NCBI GenBank assembly: GCA_965237635.1
Contig: CBDEFX010000001.1
Coordinates: forward strand, 868,001 to 932,000
Source of the DNA: CBDEFX01 sp965237635
GTDB taxonomy: Bacteria; Chloroflexota; Dehalococcoidia; Lucifugimonadales; CAUZJF01
Direction: 5' to 3'
DNA length: 64,000 nt
The position numbers were made by a program, and so were the translations under genes. The notes below the pieces were generated by a model. That model was not told the DNA's origin. It saw nothing but the letters and a program-made list of their open reading frames with translations, and searched no databases. The first letter of the stretch is position 1, and each line of letters starts with the position of its first letter. Below are positions 25,296-34,877 of the stretch, piece by piece.

Positions 25296-26945
25296 TCATT
25301 CGATGGATATAATGAAGTGGTAGTGTGGCTGCCCTCCCTCGACGAGCTCGGTCTCAACTCCTTTAAAGGCGCCAGCCACCTTCTGGACGACCAAGTTGAC
25401 TTCGTCTGCCGTGACGCGACCACCCCAGTAGAGTGTCACCAGGTCTCCAGCCGAGACCTCCGCTTCAGTCAGGACCGACTGGACGACTTTTCCCAGGTCG
25501 TCGCCGGCAGCGACAAGCTCCCGCTCCAATAGCCCGATGAGCTGGCCCGGGTGCACATCTGTTCCTTTGATTTTCGCCGATCGCTCTGCGGTCGTGATCT
25601 CAGCGGTGCGGACCGATTCCAGCGCTCCCTCCATCTCCCTGGCGTTCGTCGCTAGGTCCTGTTCAGCGTGGAACGACAGTATGGCAGAGATGCCCTGAGG
25701 TATCGATCTAGAGGGCACGACCCTGACAGTCTTTTGAGAGTTGTCGGCGGCCTGGATCGCCGCAGGAACGATGTTTCCGTTGTTGGGAAGGAGAACAACG
25801 TTATCGGACGGCACTCTGTCCACAGCCTCGATCAACTCCTGAACGCTAGGATTCATCGTGTCGCCACCGGCGATTATCTCGCTGGCGCCCAGGCTGGCGA
25901 ACAGCTTTTCAAGGCCCTTGCCCCAAGCGACGGCAACGACCCCCACGCCCAGCGCGACCGCCGGCGTCGTCTCCTGCCGCCGAGCTTCGGAGAACTCGCC
26001 ATGCTGTGCGTCCATGTTTTCAATCTTGACCTGGCTCAACGTCCCGTGAGACACCCCGAGGCTCACGACCGGGCCGGGGTCTTCGGCGTGAACATGAACG
26101 TTCACCAATGTTTCGTCGCCCACGACTACTGTAGAGCCGGCCATCTCGCTCATCATATCCCGGATTACATCCACGTTCAGTCCTTCGCCTTGAATCAGGA
26201 ACTGGGTGCAGTATCCGTACATATCCTCGTCGGTGGCCGCCAGGAACTCGGCCGTTACCGACCCAGCAGGCCCCTCTATCCCGACCGCTTCCGGGGGGGC
26301 TATCTCCTGGGCCTCAAAGACCTCCCCCCTTACCGAGCGCCGGACGCCCTCCAACAGGACGGCAAGCCCCTGCCCACCCGCATCGACGACGCCGGCTTCC
26401 CGCAACACAGGCAACATCGTGGGGGTCATTGCCACGGAGTCCCTCGCCGCCGCACTGACCGCCTCGCACACGTCCTGGACAGTGGCGTGGTCGTCCAACG
26501 ACGTTTCGGCAGCCTCCGCCGCGCTGCTGATCACGGTCAGCATGGTGCCTTCAACTGGGTCCCCGACAGCCTGGTAAGCGTGCTTCCTGGCCTCCCGATA
26601 GGCGTGTACCAACTCCTCTGCACCAAAGTCTGACGCGCCTTCAAGCCCGATGGCTATGCCTCTGAAGAACTGGGACAGGATCACTCCGCTGTTACCCCGT
26701 GCCCCCATGAGGGCGCCGCGGGCCATGGCCGCCGCAACGTCCCCAGCAGAGGCCTGCTCCAGGGGCTCCGCTTTGTCCATCACTGAACGCAGCGTGAGGA
26801 ACATGTTCGTGCCGGTATCCCCGTCGGGCACTGGAAACACATTGAGCGCGTTTATAGCGTCGACATTGCTTTCGAGCAGTGTCGTCGCCGCCGAAAACAT
26901 TGTGCGCAAATCGTCGCCGTTCAGGCGGCTCTTGGCTTCAACCAT
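25296..26945 (-). CDS. fakA: DAK2-domain fatty acid kinase (FakA/YloV-type)
   Basis: The protein of about 549 residues starts with a DAK2 (DhaL-like) nucleotide-binding domain, NVFPVPDGDTGTNM near residue 35 and GARGNSGVILSQFFRG near 90. The central and C-terminal regions include PGGQGLAVLLEG-like VDAGGQGLAVLLEG, VNVHVHAEDPG and VLLPNNGN. FakA phosphorylates fatty acids held by FakB/DegV. ATG 26945 with GCGAGG upstream is preferred over an upstream TTG at 26963. It is divergent from rpmB, as seen in many bacteria, and is followed by degV. Confidence 0.9.
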   Translation of the reverse strand: MVEAKSRLNGDDLRTMFSAATTLLESNVDAINALNVFPVPDGDTGTNMFLTLRSVMDKAEPLEQASAGDVAAAMARGALMGARGNSGVILSQFFRGIAIGLEGASDFGAEELVHAYREARKHAYQAVGDPVEGTMLTVISSAAEAAETSLDDHATVQDVCEAVSAAARDSVAMTPTMLPVLREAGVVDAGGQGLAVLLEGVRRSVRGEVFEAQEIAPPEAVGIEGPAGSVTAEFLAATDEDMYGYCTQFLIQGEGLNVDVIRDMMSEMAGSTVVVGDETLVNVHVHAEDPGPVVSLGVSHGTLSQVKIENMDAQHGEFSEARRQETTPAVALGVGVVAVAWGKGLEKLFASLGASEIIAGGDTMNPSVQELIEAVDRVPSDNVVLLPNNGNIVPAAIQAADNSQKTVRVVPSRSIPQGISAILSFHAEQDLATNAREMEGALESVRTAEITTAERSAKIKGTDVHPGQLIGLLERELVAAGDDLGKVVQSVLTEAEVSAGDLVTLYWGGRVTADEVNLVVQKVAGAFKGVETELVEGGQPHYHFIISIE

Positions 26946-26969
26946 CTGATGATCGCCTCGCAATCAATA

Positions 26970-26998
26970 TTGCTGAGGGCAACCTGATATGATATATT
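26970..26998 (+). promoter_or_regulatory. Putative rpmB promoter
   Basis: TTGCTG at 26970-26975 and TATATT at 26993-26998 are separated by 17 bases, a reasonable sigma-70-type promoter. It lies in the fakA-rpmB divergent region about 120 bases before the rpmB start. Confidence 0.45.
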
Positions 26999-27117
26999 CG
27001 TTACTGCGTTCACACGGAAAAACCGCTCGAAAGGTACCCCGCCAAGCGTTCAAGCCCGGTCCTTACGGACCATCCATCGATTCTACTCAAACGAGAATCC
27101 ACAGTCAAAGGCAGACC

Positions 27118-27309
27118 ATGGCTAGATGCGAGATATGCCTCAAGTCGGGGCAATCGGGTAACAACGTAAGCCACTCCAAGCGACACACGAGAAGGCGCTG
27201 GGCCGCGAACGTACGGAAAGCCACCATATCGATCGACGGGGCCCCGAAACGGATCAACATCTGTACCCGCTGCCTGAGGACCAAGTACAAGGTGTTGGCG
27301 AAGGCCTAG
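27118..27309 (+). CDS. rpmB: 50S ribosomal protein L28
   Basis: The 63-residue protein starts MARCEICLKSGQSGNNVSHS and contains TRRRWAANVRK and NICTRCLRTKYKV, typical of the zinc-ribbon form of L28 with two CxxC pairs (CEIC and CTRC). It is a component of the large ribosomal subunit. The frame is open further upstream, but ATG 27118, after AAAGG, gives the standard N-terminus. It is transcribed away from fakA. Confidence 0.95.
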   Translation: MARCEICLKSGQSGNNVSHSKRHTRRRWAANVRKATISIDGAPKRINICTRCLRTKYKVLAKA

Positions 27310-27430
27310 TACTGGGTCAGCCGACCCTCAACAGCCGTCGCCCAGCTTACCTTCGGCCAGGCTCCTTTTCCGACTCTGTCGGGAGTCTTGGCAGCCCGCT
27401 TACCACTCAGATCGACCAGAGACTGGTGTA

Positions 27431-28690
27431 GTGACGCGCATACTGCTGACAGGACTCAATCATAAGACTGCTCCTTTGGAGATAAGGGAGAGCGTCTCCT
27501 TCTCCAAGGAGCAGCTTCCGGACGCCCTACCGGCGCTCGCTGAACAGGTCGGGGAGGGCGTGATTCTTTCTACCTGTAACCGTACCGAGGTCTACACCAT
27601 CGGGGACGAGCCAGCCGAGGCGGCCGGCGGTATTCGCAGGTTCGTAGCCGACTATCACGGCCTCAGTCCCAATGTAGTGGACGCCCATCTGTACGACCGT
27701 ACCGACGTCGACGCAGTCCGTCACCTGTTCAGGGTAACAAGCGGCCTGGACTCGATGATCCTGGGCGAATCGGAAATACTGGGCCAGGTGCGAGAGGCAC
27801 TAACCGCGGCTGCCGGGTCGCAGTCACTCCGGGCTCCTGTGTCGAGGCTCTTCCATCGCGCGATCCGGACTGGACGCCGGGTACGGGAAGAGACGGAGGT
27901 TGGACGAAACGCCCTGTCGATCAGCTCTGCGGCCGTGCATCTCGCCCAGCGGGTCCTCGGCGACCTGAGCGGCCTCACCGTCCTTCTGATCGGGGCCGGG
28001 GAGGCCGGCCAGCTTGTGGCCAAGGCGCTTCGCACGACAGGGGCCGGCGACCTGATGATGGCCAACAGGACGCCCGAGCGGGCAGAGGAGCTTGCTCGGA
28101 ATATGGGTGGCACAGCAATACCGTACGATGGCCTTGGCCCGTCGATGGAGAACGCCGACATCGTGATCGCCGCCACGGAGGCTCCGGAATACGTGCTCAG
28201 CAGGGACTCCATCGCCTCGGTTGCCAGTGAGCGAAACGGCCGCGGCCTGTTCCTTTTCGATCTCGCCGTACCCAGAAACGTCGAGCCCGAAGCGGCCTCT
28301 ATAGATGGCGTGAGCCTCTTCAACGTCGACGACCTGTCGGCGATCGCCGAGGAGAACCTAGAGGGACGCAAAGAAGCGGCCAACGACGCCGAGACGATCG
28401 TCGAGGAAGAGGTCGCGCACTTCATGTCATGGTGGGAGTCGCTGGAAGCGATGCCCATAATCCGGGCCTTACGCGAGCAGGCCGAGACCATCCGCAAAGG
28501 GGAGCTCGACCGCGCGCTCCACGACATGCCCGACCTCTCCGATCGGGACGCCGAGGCGCTGGAAGCGATGACGCGCTCGATAATCAACCGTCTGCTTCAC
28601 AACCCCACGGTCTCACTGAAGCAGCGTACCGACGAGGCCCACCTGCGGGCGGCCAGGGACCTGTTCAAGCTCTTGGACGATACCGAGTAG
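27431..28690 (+). CDS. hemA: Glutamyl-tRNA reductase
   Basis: This 419-residue NADPH-dependent enzyme reduces glutamyl-tRNA to glutamate-1-semialdehyde, the first step of C5-pathway tetrapyrrole synthesis. LTGLNHKTAPLEIRE and the STCNRTE motif, with the catalytic Cys near residue 48, lie in the N-terminal domain. The NADP-binding domain shows LLIGAGEAGQLVAKAL near 190. A helical dimerisation domain with IINRLLHNPTVSLK closes the protein. It starts with GTG. No other heme genes are adjacent, so later steps must be encoded elsewhere. Confidence 0.95.
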   Translation: MTRILLTGLNHKTAPLEIRESVSFSKEQLPDALPALAEQVGEGVILSTCNRTEVYTIGDEPAEAAGGIRRFVADYHGLSPNVVDAHLYDRTDVDAVRHLFRVTSGLDSMILGESEILGQVREALTAAAGSQSLRAPVSRLFHRAIRTGRRVREETEVGRNALSISSAAVHLAQRVLGDLSGLTVLLIGAGEAGQLVAKALRTTGAGDLMMANRTPERAEELARNMGGTAIPYDGLGPSMENADIVIAATEAPEYVLSRDSIASVASERNGRGLFLFDLAVPRNVEPEAASIDGVSLFNVDDLSAIAEENLEGRKEAANDAETIVEEEVAHFMSWWESLEAMPIIRALREQAETIRKGELDRALHDMPDLSDRDAEALEAMTRSIINRLLHNPTVSLKQRTDEAHLRAARDLFKLLDDTE

Positions 28691-28727
28691 CCGACTGGGC
28701 TTTCTCTCATAACATCTTCCCCTATTA

Positions 28728-30131
28728 TCACTCCATTTTGCCGGCGACCAGCGCGGCGCGCACCTTCTCTCGGTAGCCCACACTGTTATAGGCGCAGAAT
28801 GGGATAACCCGCCCATCTGGTATGAGTTCGCCGATGCAGCACTTCATAAGCGCCTTCAGGTCCATCGTGTAGGGGTCGGCGAACCCCTGCACCACGATCA
28901 TGAACACATGCTTCTTGAGGTAGGCGGTCTCGCTCGAGAAGGAGAGGTCGCACGCGGCGCAGTCGAAACGGTCGGCCGCCGACGCCGTGCCGGGCACCGA
29001 CGAGGCCGACCAAAGGCCTTCCAACGCCTCGAGTACCTCAGGCCTGACTTCGGGCAACGTGCGGTTCGTGACATAGTCGAGGTACTTGTCCACCTCTACG
29101 ACCCTGGGCAGCGGGGTCACGGTGCCGTTCTCGACGTAGGCGTAGGTAGCCGAGCGACACGTCGGGTGACAGCAAGGCACGGGTATGAAGTCGCTCTCCA
29201 CGAACATGCCGTCCGTCTGCTCCGCGACCCCGTGGATCACGTCGGCAACCGTCTCGCGGTCCATCGGGTCGAAGTCGATAAACCTCCCTGAATGAGTCAC
29301 TGGCTGAAACGCTACGCCGCGCACCGCCGGATGCTCGATGCCAAACCTGACGATCTCGCCGATCTCGTCATGGTTGACGCCCTTTTCGATCGCCGGCACC
29401 AGGACCACGTCCAGCTTCGCTTGTCCTAGCCGGTCCAGGGCTTTGAGCTTGTCCGGCAGCAGGTCTTTGCCGCGTATCGCTGCGTGGGTCTGCGTCGTGA
29501 AGCCGTCGAACTGAAGATAGATCGTGGGACTTAGATCGGCGAGGCCTGCGAGAAAGCGGTCGTCCCTGGCGATCCGGATGCCGTTGGTGTTCAACATCAC
29601 GACCTTGATGCCCTTGTCGTTGGCCATGCGGAGCATCGTGAGGATCTCCGGGTGAATGGTGGGCTCGCCACCGCTAAACTGGACCACCTCGGGGTCGCCT
29701 TCCAGCTCAATGAACCGGTCCAGCATCCGCTCCACCTGCGGGACGGAGAGGCTGAATCCCGGCTGCGCGTCCGCGAAGCAGACCGGGCAGTCGAGGTTGC
29801 AGTGGCTGTTGACCTCGATGAGGCCAAGGCATGTATGCTGCTTATGCTCCGGGCAGAGTCCACAGTCGCGGGGACAGCCGTCGACTACCTCAGTGCTATA
29901 ACCCAACGGCATCGTGCCGGGCTTATTGTAACGCAGCGAGTCGAGGTACATCTCGGCATCCGAGCTAATCAGCGACTCGAACCAGCCGTGCGTCGGACAC
30001 CTTTTGCGCATGACAACGCGGCCGTCTCTCAGAAGAATCTGCGCGTCTACGGTGTCGAGGCACTTAGGACAGATACTTCGAGTCAGCTCGTAGAAAACGT
30101 AGTCAGCGTCGCGTTTCTCGACCTGGACCAT
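28728..30131 (-). CDS. Radical SAM protein, tetraether synthase (Tes/MJ0619)-like
   Basis: The 467-residue protein has an N-terminal Cys-rich region (SICPKC, KRCPTHGW, then CPRDCGLCPEHKQHTC) before the radical SAM motif CNLDCPVC near residue 120, FSGGEPTIHP and other S-adenosylmethionine-binding elements. Several Cys-rich segments follow (VPCCHPTCRS, FDCAACDLSF, KCCIGE), which may bind extra Fe-S clusters. This arrangement matches archaeal Tes (MJ0619 family), which joins lipid tails to make tetraethers. Bacterial homologues have been linked to membrane-spanning lipids. ATG 30131 follows GAGGAG; GTG 30155 is an alternative start. Substrate assignment is inferred. Confidence 0.75.
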   Translation of the reverse strand: MVQVEKRDADYVFYELTRSICPKCLDTVDAQILLRDGRVVMRKRCPTHGWFESLISSDAEMYLDSLRYNKPGTMPLGYSTEVVDGCPRDCGLCPEHKQHTCLGLIEVNSHCNLDCPVCFADAQPGFSLSVPQVERMLDRFIELEGDPEVVQFSGGEPTIHPEILTMLRMANDKGIKVVMLNTNGIRIARDDRFLAGLADLSPTIYLQFDGFTTQTHAAIRGKDLLPDKLKALDRLGQAKLDVVLVPAIEKGVNHDEIGEIVRFGIEHPAVRGVAFQPVTHSGRFIDFDPMDRETVADVIHGVAEQTDGMFVESDFIPVPCCHPTCRSATYAYVENGTVTPLPRVVEVDKYLDYVTNRTLPEVRPEVLEALEGLWSASSVPGTASAADRFDCAACDLSFSSETAYLKKHVFMIVVQGFADPYTMDLKALMKCCIGELIPDGRVIPFCAYNSVGYREKVRAALVAGKME

Positions 30132-30252
30132 ATACCGCTCCTCGAACTCAGGCACGACAGTCTCTCTCTAGCTCTTGATGCGAGAAAAACGCAGAGGGTT
30201 CAGCGGCAGACTCTATGCCGTCGAAACGGAGCCGTGACACCGTCCCTAACAA

Positions 30253-32544
30253 TTACGAAGCGGCCTGCCGGTGGAACATGTTGAGGGCTGCGCCGAACTT
30301 GAACCAATCGACCTGGCCGGTGCCGAACGAGTGGTTGAGACTGAGTGTCTCGGTCTCTCCATCCGAGTGGCGAACGGTACACTCTACCGGCCGGCCGGGC
30401 GCCAGGCCACTTAGGCCGGTAAGGCTGATGCGGTCGTCTTCACGTATGCGGTCGTAGTCGGCCGGGGCGTCGAAGGTCAGCGGCAGCAAGCCCTGCTTCT
30501 TGAGGTTCGACTCGTGGATGCGGGCGAAGCTGCGGGCGATCACCGCAGCGCCGCCGAGCAGTCGGGGCGACATCGCGGCATGTTCACGGCTGCTGCCCTC
30601 GCCGTAGTTATCGTCCCCCACGACTACCCACCTGACCCCTTGCGCTTTATAGTGCCTGGCTATCTTCGAGATGGCAACCCCAGCATCTCCAGTCAGGACG
30701 TTCCGGCCCTTCCCCGTCTCGTCGGTAAAGGCATTTACGGCCCCCATGAACATATTGTCGCTGAACTTGTCCAGGTGGCCGCGATACCTAAGCCACGGTC
30801 CGGCAGGTGAAATATGGTCTGTCGTGCACTTGCCTTTGACCTTCATTAGCACGGGTATCTCTAAGAAGTCGGCGCCGTCCCAGGCCGGGAAGGGCTCCAG
30901 CAGCTGGAGCCTCTCGCTATTTGGGTCCACGGCTAATTCGACGTCGGCGCCGTCCTCAGGTGGTGGCACATAGGACGACTCGCCCGCGTCGAAGCCTCCC
31001 GGAGGCACCTCGGGAGCCTCCTTGGGCGGATTCAGCCTAAAGGGCTTACCGTCGGCTCCGGTCAGCGTGTCGGTGAGCGGGTTGAATGTGAGCCGTCCTC
31101 CTATCGAGAGGGCGACAATCATCTCCGGGCTGCCGATGAAATTCATCGTCTCGGAACGGCCATCGTTACGTCTGGGGAAATTACGATTGTAGGAGGTGAC
31201 TATCGTATTCGGCACGCCGTCGAGCAGCTTCTCTCGCTTCCACTGGCCTATGCAGGGGCCACATGCGTTGGCGAGCACTACACCGTCAATGGCCTTGAGG
31301 GATGCCATCTGGCCGTCGCGCTCTATGGTGGCGCGCACCTGCTCAGAGCCCGGGGTTACCATAAGCGGGGTAGCGGCAGTGATCCCGTGGGCGCGGGCCT
31401 GGTCCGCCACGTCGGCGGCGCGACTCATGTCTTCATATGATGAGTTCGTGCAGCTCCCGATCAGGGAGGTATCGATCTCGTCGATGAAACCATTCGTATG
31501 GTCGGACACCTCCGCGGCTAACGCGGATATAGGGCGAGCCCGGTCGGGAGAGTGGGGTCCTACGATGTGCGGCTCAAGCCTCGATAGATCGATCTCCACC
31601 GTCCGGTCAAAGTAACGGTCCGGATGGGACTTAACATCCTCGTCAGGCACAAGCAGGTCCCGATGCTGATTGGCCAAGTCGGCAAGCGACCCGCGGTCCG
31701 TCGCCCTGAGGTACCGTTCCATGCGCTCATCATATGCGAATATCGAGGTGGTGGCGCCGAGCTCGGCGCCCATATTGGTGATCGTGGCCTTTCCTGTGCA
31801 GCTGATTGAGCTTGCGCCCGGGCCGAAGTACTCGATGATTGCGTTCGTGCCGCCCGAGACGGTCAGCTCGCCTGCCAGGTAAAGGATGACGTCCTTTGGC
31901 GCCGTCCAGCCATTCATCTCTCCGGTGAGTCGTACCCCAACATGCCTGGGGAAGAGCAGCTCCCACGGCAAGCCGCCCATTACCTCCACCGCGTCGGCCC
32001 CACCGACACCGACGGCGCAGGCGCCAAGGCCGCCCGCGTTGGGCGTGTGTGAGTCGGTGCCTACGATAAGCGCGCCCGGAAAAGCATACTGCTCCAACAC
32101 TACCTGATGGATGATGCCGGCCCCCGGGCCCCAGAAGCCGACCCCATACTTGACCGATGCCGACCTCAGGAAGTCATAGACCTCCCTGTTCTCCGCGAGA
32201 GAGGCGACGAGGTCCAGACCGCCCTCTGTTCTCGCCTGGACTAGGTGGTCGCAGTGCACAGTTGTAGGGACTGCGGTCCGAGCCCGGCGGGTCTGCATGA
32301 ACTGGAGCATGACGGTCTGACCGAGTACGTCCTGGAGCGCGACTCGGTCGGGCCTCAGCGTAAGGTAACTCTCCCCAGCCTCAATCTCCTGACGACCCGG
32401 AGCGTCCAGGTGACCAAGGAGGACCTTGTCCGCGAGGGTCAAAGGCCTGTCCATTCTCTGGCGGACGATCTGAAGGTTTCTCTTCATGGTGGCATAGACG
32501 TTGGCCACCATCTCGGGGGTAGATTCAATCGCGACTTGTGCCAC
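30253..32544 (-). CDS. Aconitate hydratase (mitochondrial-type)
   Basis: The 763-residue enzyme has the aconitase alpha/beta/alpha domains and swivel domain. PTTVHCDHLVQ, GTDSHTPNAGGLG and the cluster Cys residues in GSCTNSSYED and NACGPCIGQW are visible. The C-terminal swivel domain shows GDDNYGEGSSREHAAMSPR and ARSFARIHESNLKKQG. The length and the absence of the AcnA-type insertion point to the mitochondrial-type subfamily, converting citrate to isocitrate. The start is GTG 32544 with GAGAGGG upstream. Ferredoxin lies upstream with a hairpin terminator between them. Confidence 0.95.
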   Translation of the reverse strand: MAQVAIESTPEMVANVYATMKRNLQIVRQRMDRPLTLADKVLLGHLDAPGRQEIEAGESYLTLRPDRVALQDVLGQTVMLQFMQTRRARTAVPTTVHCDHLVQARTEGGLDLVASLAENREVYDFLRSASVKYGVGFWGPGAGIIHQVVLEQYAFPGALIVGTDSHTPNAGGLGACAVGVGGADAVEVMGGLPWELLFPRHVGVRLTGEMNGWTAPKDVILYLAGELTVSGGTNAIIEYFGPGASSISCTGKATITNMGAELGATTSIFAYDERMERYLRATDRGSLADLANQHRDLLVPDEDVKSHPDRYFDRTVEIDLSRLEPHIVGPHSPDRARPISALAAEVSDHTNGFIDEIDTSLIGSCTNSSYEDMSRAADVADQARAHGITAATPLMVTPGSEQVRATIERDGQMASLKAIDGVVLANACGPCIGQWKREKLLDGVPNTIVTSYNRNFPRRNDGRSETMNFIGSPEMIVALSIGGRLTFNPLTDTLTGADGKPFRLNPPKEAPEVPPGGFDAGESSYVPPPEDGADVELAVDPNSERLQLLEPFPAWDGADFLEIPVLMKVKGKCTTDHISPAGPWLRYRGHLDKFSDNMFMGAVNAFTDETGKGRNVLTGDAGVAISKIARHYKAQGVRWVVVGDDNYGEGSSREHAAMSPRLLGGAAVIARSFARIHESNLKKQGLLPLTFDAPADYDRIREDDRISLTGLSGLAPGRPVECTVRHSDGETETLSLNHSFGTGQVDWFKFGAALNMFHRQAAS

Positions 32545-32571
32545 TACGCCCTCTCAAACGTCGCATTCAGC

Positions 32572-32613
32572 AAAAAGGGCCCGGGGGAACGGTCCTCTCC
32601 CCGAGCCGCTTTT
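32572..32613 (-). terminator. Putative rho-independent terminator after ferredoxin
   Basis: On the minus strand, GGCTCGGGG pairs with CCCCGGGCC (one G-U) around an 11-12 base loop and is followed by CTTTTTG. It lies between the ferredoxin stop and the aconitase start, so it may attenuate read-through into aconitase. Confidence 0.55.
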
Positions 32614-32689
32614 GCGACACGCAAAGTGCCGTACATCCGGGGGAGGGCAGACGGTACCTTTGGCCCCGCCACCCTCCGGCCGCGCGTGC

Positions 32690-32938
32690 CTACCGGGACA
32701 TTCCAAAGTACTCGTAATTGATGTCCTTGTAGCCCTCCCACTCGTCCGGAGTATCCTCCTCCGCGAATATGGCTACCACAGGGCAGACCGGCTCGCAGGC
32801 CGCGCAGTCGATACACTCCTCGGGGTGGATGTAGAACATGTTGTCCTTTTCCGACGTGTAGATGCAGTCAACGGGACAGACATCTACGCAAGCCGCGTCT
32901 TTCACGTTGACACACGGCTCGGCGATGATATAGGTCAT
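32690..32938 (-). CDS. fdxA: 7Fe/8Fe bacterial-type ferredoxin (FdxA-like)
   Basis: The 82-residue protein starts MTYIIAEPCVNVKDAACVDVC and continues with IHPEECIDCAACEPVCPV. The first Cys spacing (C-x7-C-x3-C-P) and the second CxxCxxCxxxCP set match ferredoxins with one [3Fe-4S] or [4Fe-4S] and one [4Fe-4S] cluster. It is a small soluble electron carrier; partners are unknown. GGAGG lies 11 bases before the ATG. The C-terminal tail, EWEGYKDINYEYFG, is typical of this group. Confidence 0.92.
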   Translation of the reverse strand: MTYIIAEPCVNVKDAACVDVCPVDCIYTSEKDNMFYIHPEECIDCAACEPVCPVVAIFAEEDTPDEWEGYKDINYEYFGMSR

Positions 32939-33181
32939 TGTGCTGTCAGCCTCCTTCTGGCTGGGATGTCTCGTCCCAGTGGGACCAGAGCATAGATATG
33001 CGTTCTCGCGACAATTATAACTGCCTCAGAGGCGACCATCAAGAATCTTACGGGCTCGTTTTCACCGGCCTGGGCTCGCGGGCCCCGCTTGACATTTTCC
33101 GGGTCAGCAAGTTAACTGTCGTCGCCGCATGACGCGGCAGCCTCGATGGACCGATTAGACTTCCGAGAAAGGGCCGTATCG

Positions 33182-33913
33182 ATGGGTCAACTAGACGGCA
33201 AAATTGCGATCATCACCGGCGGAGGCACGGGCATCGGAAAGGCGATTGCGCGCGCGTTCGCGGCCGAAGGTGCGAAGTCGACCATCGCTTCCAGAAACGA
33301 TCAGAATCTGAAGACCACCGCTAACGAGCTTCGTGCTTCCGGAGCGACCGTTCTCCCAGTACCGACCGACATTAAGGACGAGGCCCAGGTGTTGGCTTTG
33401 TTCAACAAGACCATGCAGGAGTTCGCACGCGTCGATATCCTGGTGAACAACTCGGGGGCGTTTGACGGCGGGCCGCTGGACGAGATCTCACTCGAAGCCT
33501 GGCAAAACGTGATAGACGTAAACCTGACGGGCCCGTTCCTCTGCACCCGAGAGGCGATGAAGATCATGAAGCGCCAGGGAGGAGGCCGCATTATCAATAT
33601 AGGAAGCGTCTCCGCCCAGATGCCTCGAGCGAATACAGGCCCATACACGACGAGCAAACATGGCCTGGTGGGACTCACGAGGTCAACGGCGCTGGAAGGC
33701 AGACCGTTCGGGATTTCGGCCAGCTGCCTTCACCCAGGCAACGTCTCCGTGGAGTGGAGAGTCGCCCGCAACGCTGAGGCCGACCAGGAGGCCATGATGA
33801 CTCCTGACGACATAGCCAAGGTTGCTCTCACAATGGCGACCATGCCTCCGTACGCCAACGTACTCGAATCGATCGTCCTGCCGGTGGAGCAGCCCTACGT
33901 AGGGCGCGGATAG
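33182..33913 (+). CDS. Short-chain dehydrogenase/reductase
   Basis: This SDR of about 243 residues begins MGQLDGKIAIITGGGTGIG, the TGxxxGxG dinucleotide-binding motif. VDILVNNSGAFDGG is the NNAG-type motif (here NNSG), and the active site is Ser plus YTTSK (GPYTTSKHGLVGL). The C-terminus lacks the usual dimer segment. ATG 33182 with GAAAGGG upstream gives the standard start, although an upstream in-frame ATG lies at 33146. The substrate is unknown. Confidence 0.88.
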   Translation: MGQLDGKIAIITGGGTGIGKAIARAFAAEGAKSTIASRNDQNLKTTANELRASGATVLPVPTDIKDEAQVLALFNKTMQEFARVDILVNNSGAFDGGPLDEISLEAWQNVIDVNLTGPFLCTREAMKIMKRQGGGRIINIGSVSAQMPRANTGPYTTSKHGLVGLTRSTALEGRPFGISASCLHPGNVSVEWRVARNAEADQEAMMTPDDIAKVALTMATMPPYANVLESIVLPVEQPYVGRG

Positions 33914-34023
33914 TACGCACGGGACCCCCTCCCTAGGTTCCTCGTCGTCCTGCCAACGGGTCTCCTCGGAAAACGACTTGGCGGCCTGACTCGCGACTAC
34001 CGGGACGGGGCGCGAGTTTCTTT

Positions 34024-34075
34024 CCTCTCCCTTGATGGGAGAGGATTAAGGTGAGGGTGATACTCCGTCCTCACC
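34024..34075. repeat. Two adjacent inverted repeats in the SDR-epimerase gap
   Basis: CCTCTCCC-ttgat-GGGAGAGG forms a hairpin, followed by GGTGAGG...CCTCACC about 12 bases apart. Similar CCTTCTCCC/GGGAGAAGG units occur near 53480. They look like a dispersed REP-type element. Confidence 0.45.
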
Positions 34076-34102
34076 GCTAATCGATGGAGGAGCCCCACAG
34101 CC

Positions 34103-34855
34103 ATGAAGACAGTGCTCATAACAGGAATGAGCGGGCTCATCGGAGGGCTGCTGCGTAGCTATCTCGAGAAAAAGGGCGGCTTCCAGCTTCGCGCGCTCAA
34201 CAGGCGTCGGGTCGAGGGCATCGAGTGTTTCCAAGCGGACATATCGGACCTCGAGGCTATCAAGCCCGCTTTCGAAGGAGTGGATGTTGCAGTCCACCTG
34301 GCGGCGCAGGTCAGCGACGAGCCCTGGGAGTCGCTGGTGTCTGCCGACCTCGTTGGCGTCTACAATGTCTACGAGGCGGCGAGGCTCACGGGAGTCAAGC
34401 GGGTGGTCTTCGCCAGCTCCGGGGCCGCCGCCGCTGGATGGGAGCTGGTTGCCCCCTATGATGCCATCGCGGCCGGCCGCTACGAGGAAGTGCCGACGAG
34501 CTGGCCCCTGATTACTCACCAGATGGCCCGCCCTAGAGGGACCTACGGGGCGGCCAAGGCCTGGGGTGAGACGCTCGGCCGCCACTTCTCGGACGCATGC
34601 GGACTCTCCGTGCTGTGTGTTCGGATTGGCCGAGTGCGCCCCGAGGACCGTCCTCTCGACCCGCGCGACTTCTCCGTTTACCTAAGCCACCGCGATGTCG
34701 TCGACTTCCTCCACAGGTGCATCGAGGCCCCCGCCGACCTGAAGTACGATGTCTTCTTCGCCACCTCCAACAACAAATGGGGCTACCGAGACCTCGAGCA
34801 CCCCCGGCAAGTGTTGGGGTTCGAGCCTCAGGACTCGGCAGAAGCGTTCCGATAG
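34103..34855 (+). CDS. NAD-dependent epimerase/dehydratase family protein
   Basis: The 250-residue extended SDR starts MKTVLITGMSGLIGG, a TGxxGxxG NAD-binding motif. VAVHLAAQVS, VVFASSGAAAAG and YGAAKAWGE (the active-site YxxxK) follow. The length and the HPRQVLGFEPQD ending resemble uronate dehydrogenase-like members. A GGAGGAG ribosome binding site is present upstream. It lies just before cmk, but a functional link is not evident. Confidence 0.85.
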   Translation: MKTVLITGMSGLIGGLLRSYLEKKGGFQLRALNRRRVEGIECFQADISDLEAIKPAFEGVDVAVHLAAQVSDEPWESLVSADLVGVYNVYEAARLTGVKRVVFASSGAAAAGWELVAPYDAIAAGRYEEVPTSWPLITHQMARPRGTYGAAKAWGETLGRHFSDACGLSVLCVRIGRVRPEDRPLDPRDFSVYLSHRDVVDFLHRCIEAPADLKYDVFFATSNNKWGYRDLEHPRQVLGFEPQDSAEAFR

Positions 34856-34877
34856 ACAGTCGGTAACTGCTCTACGA

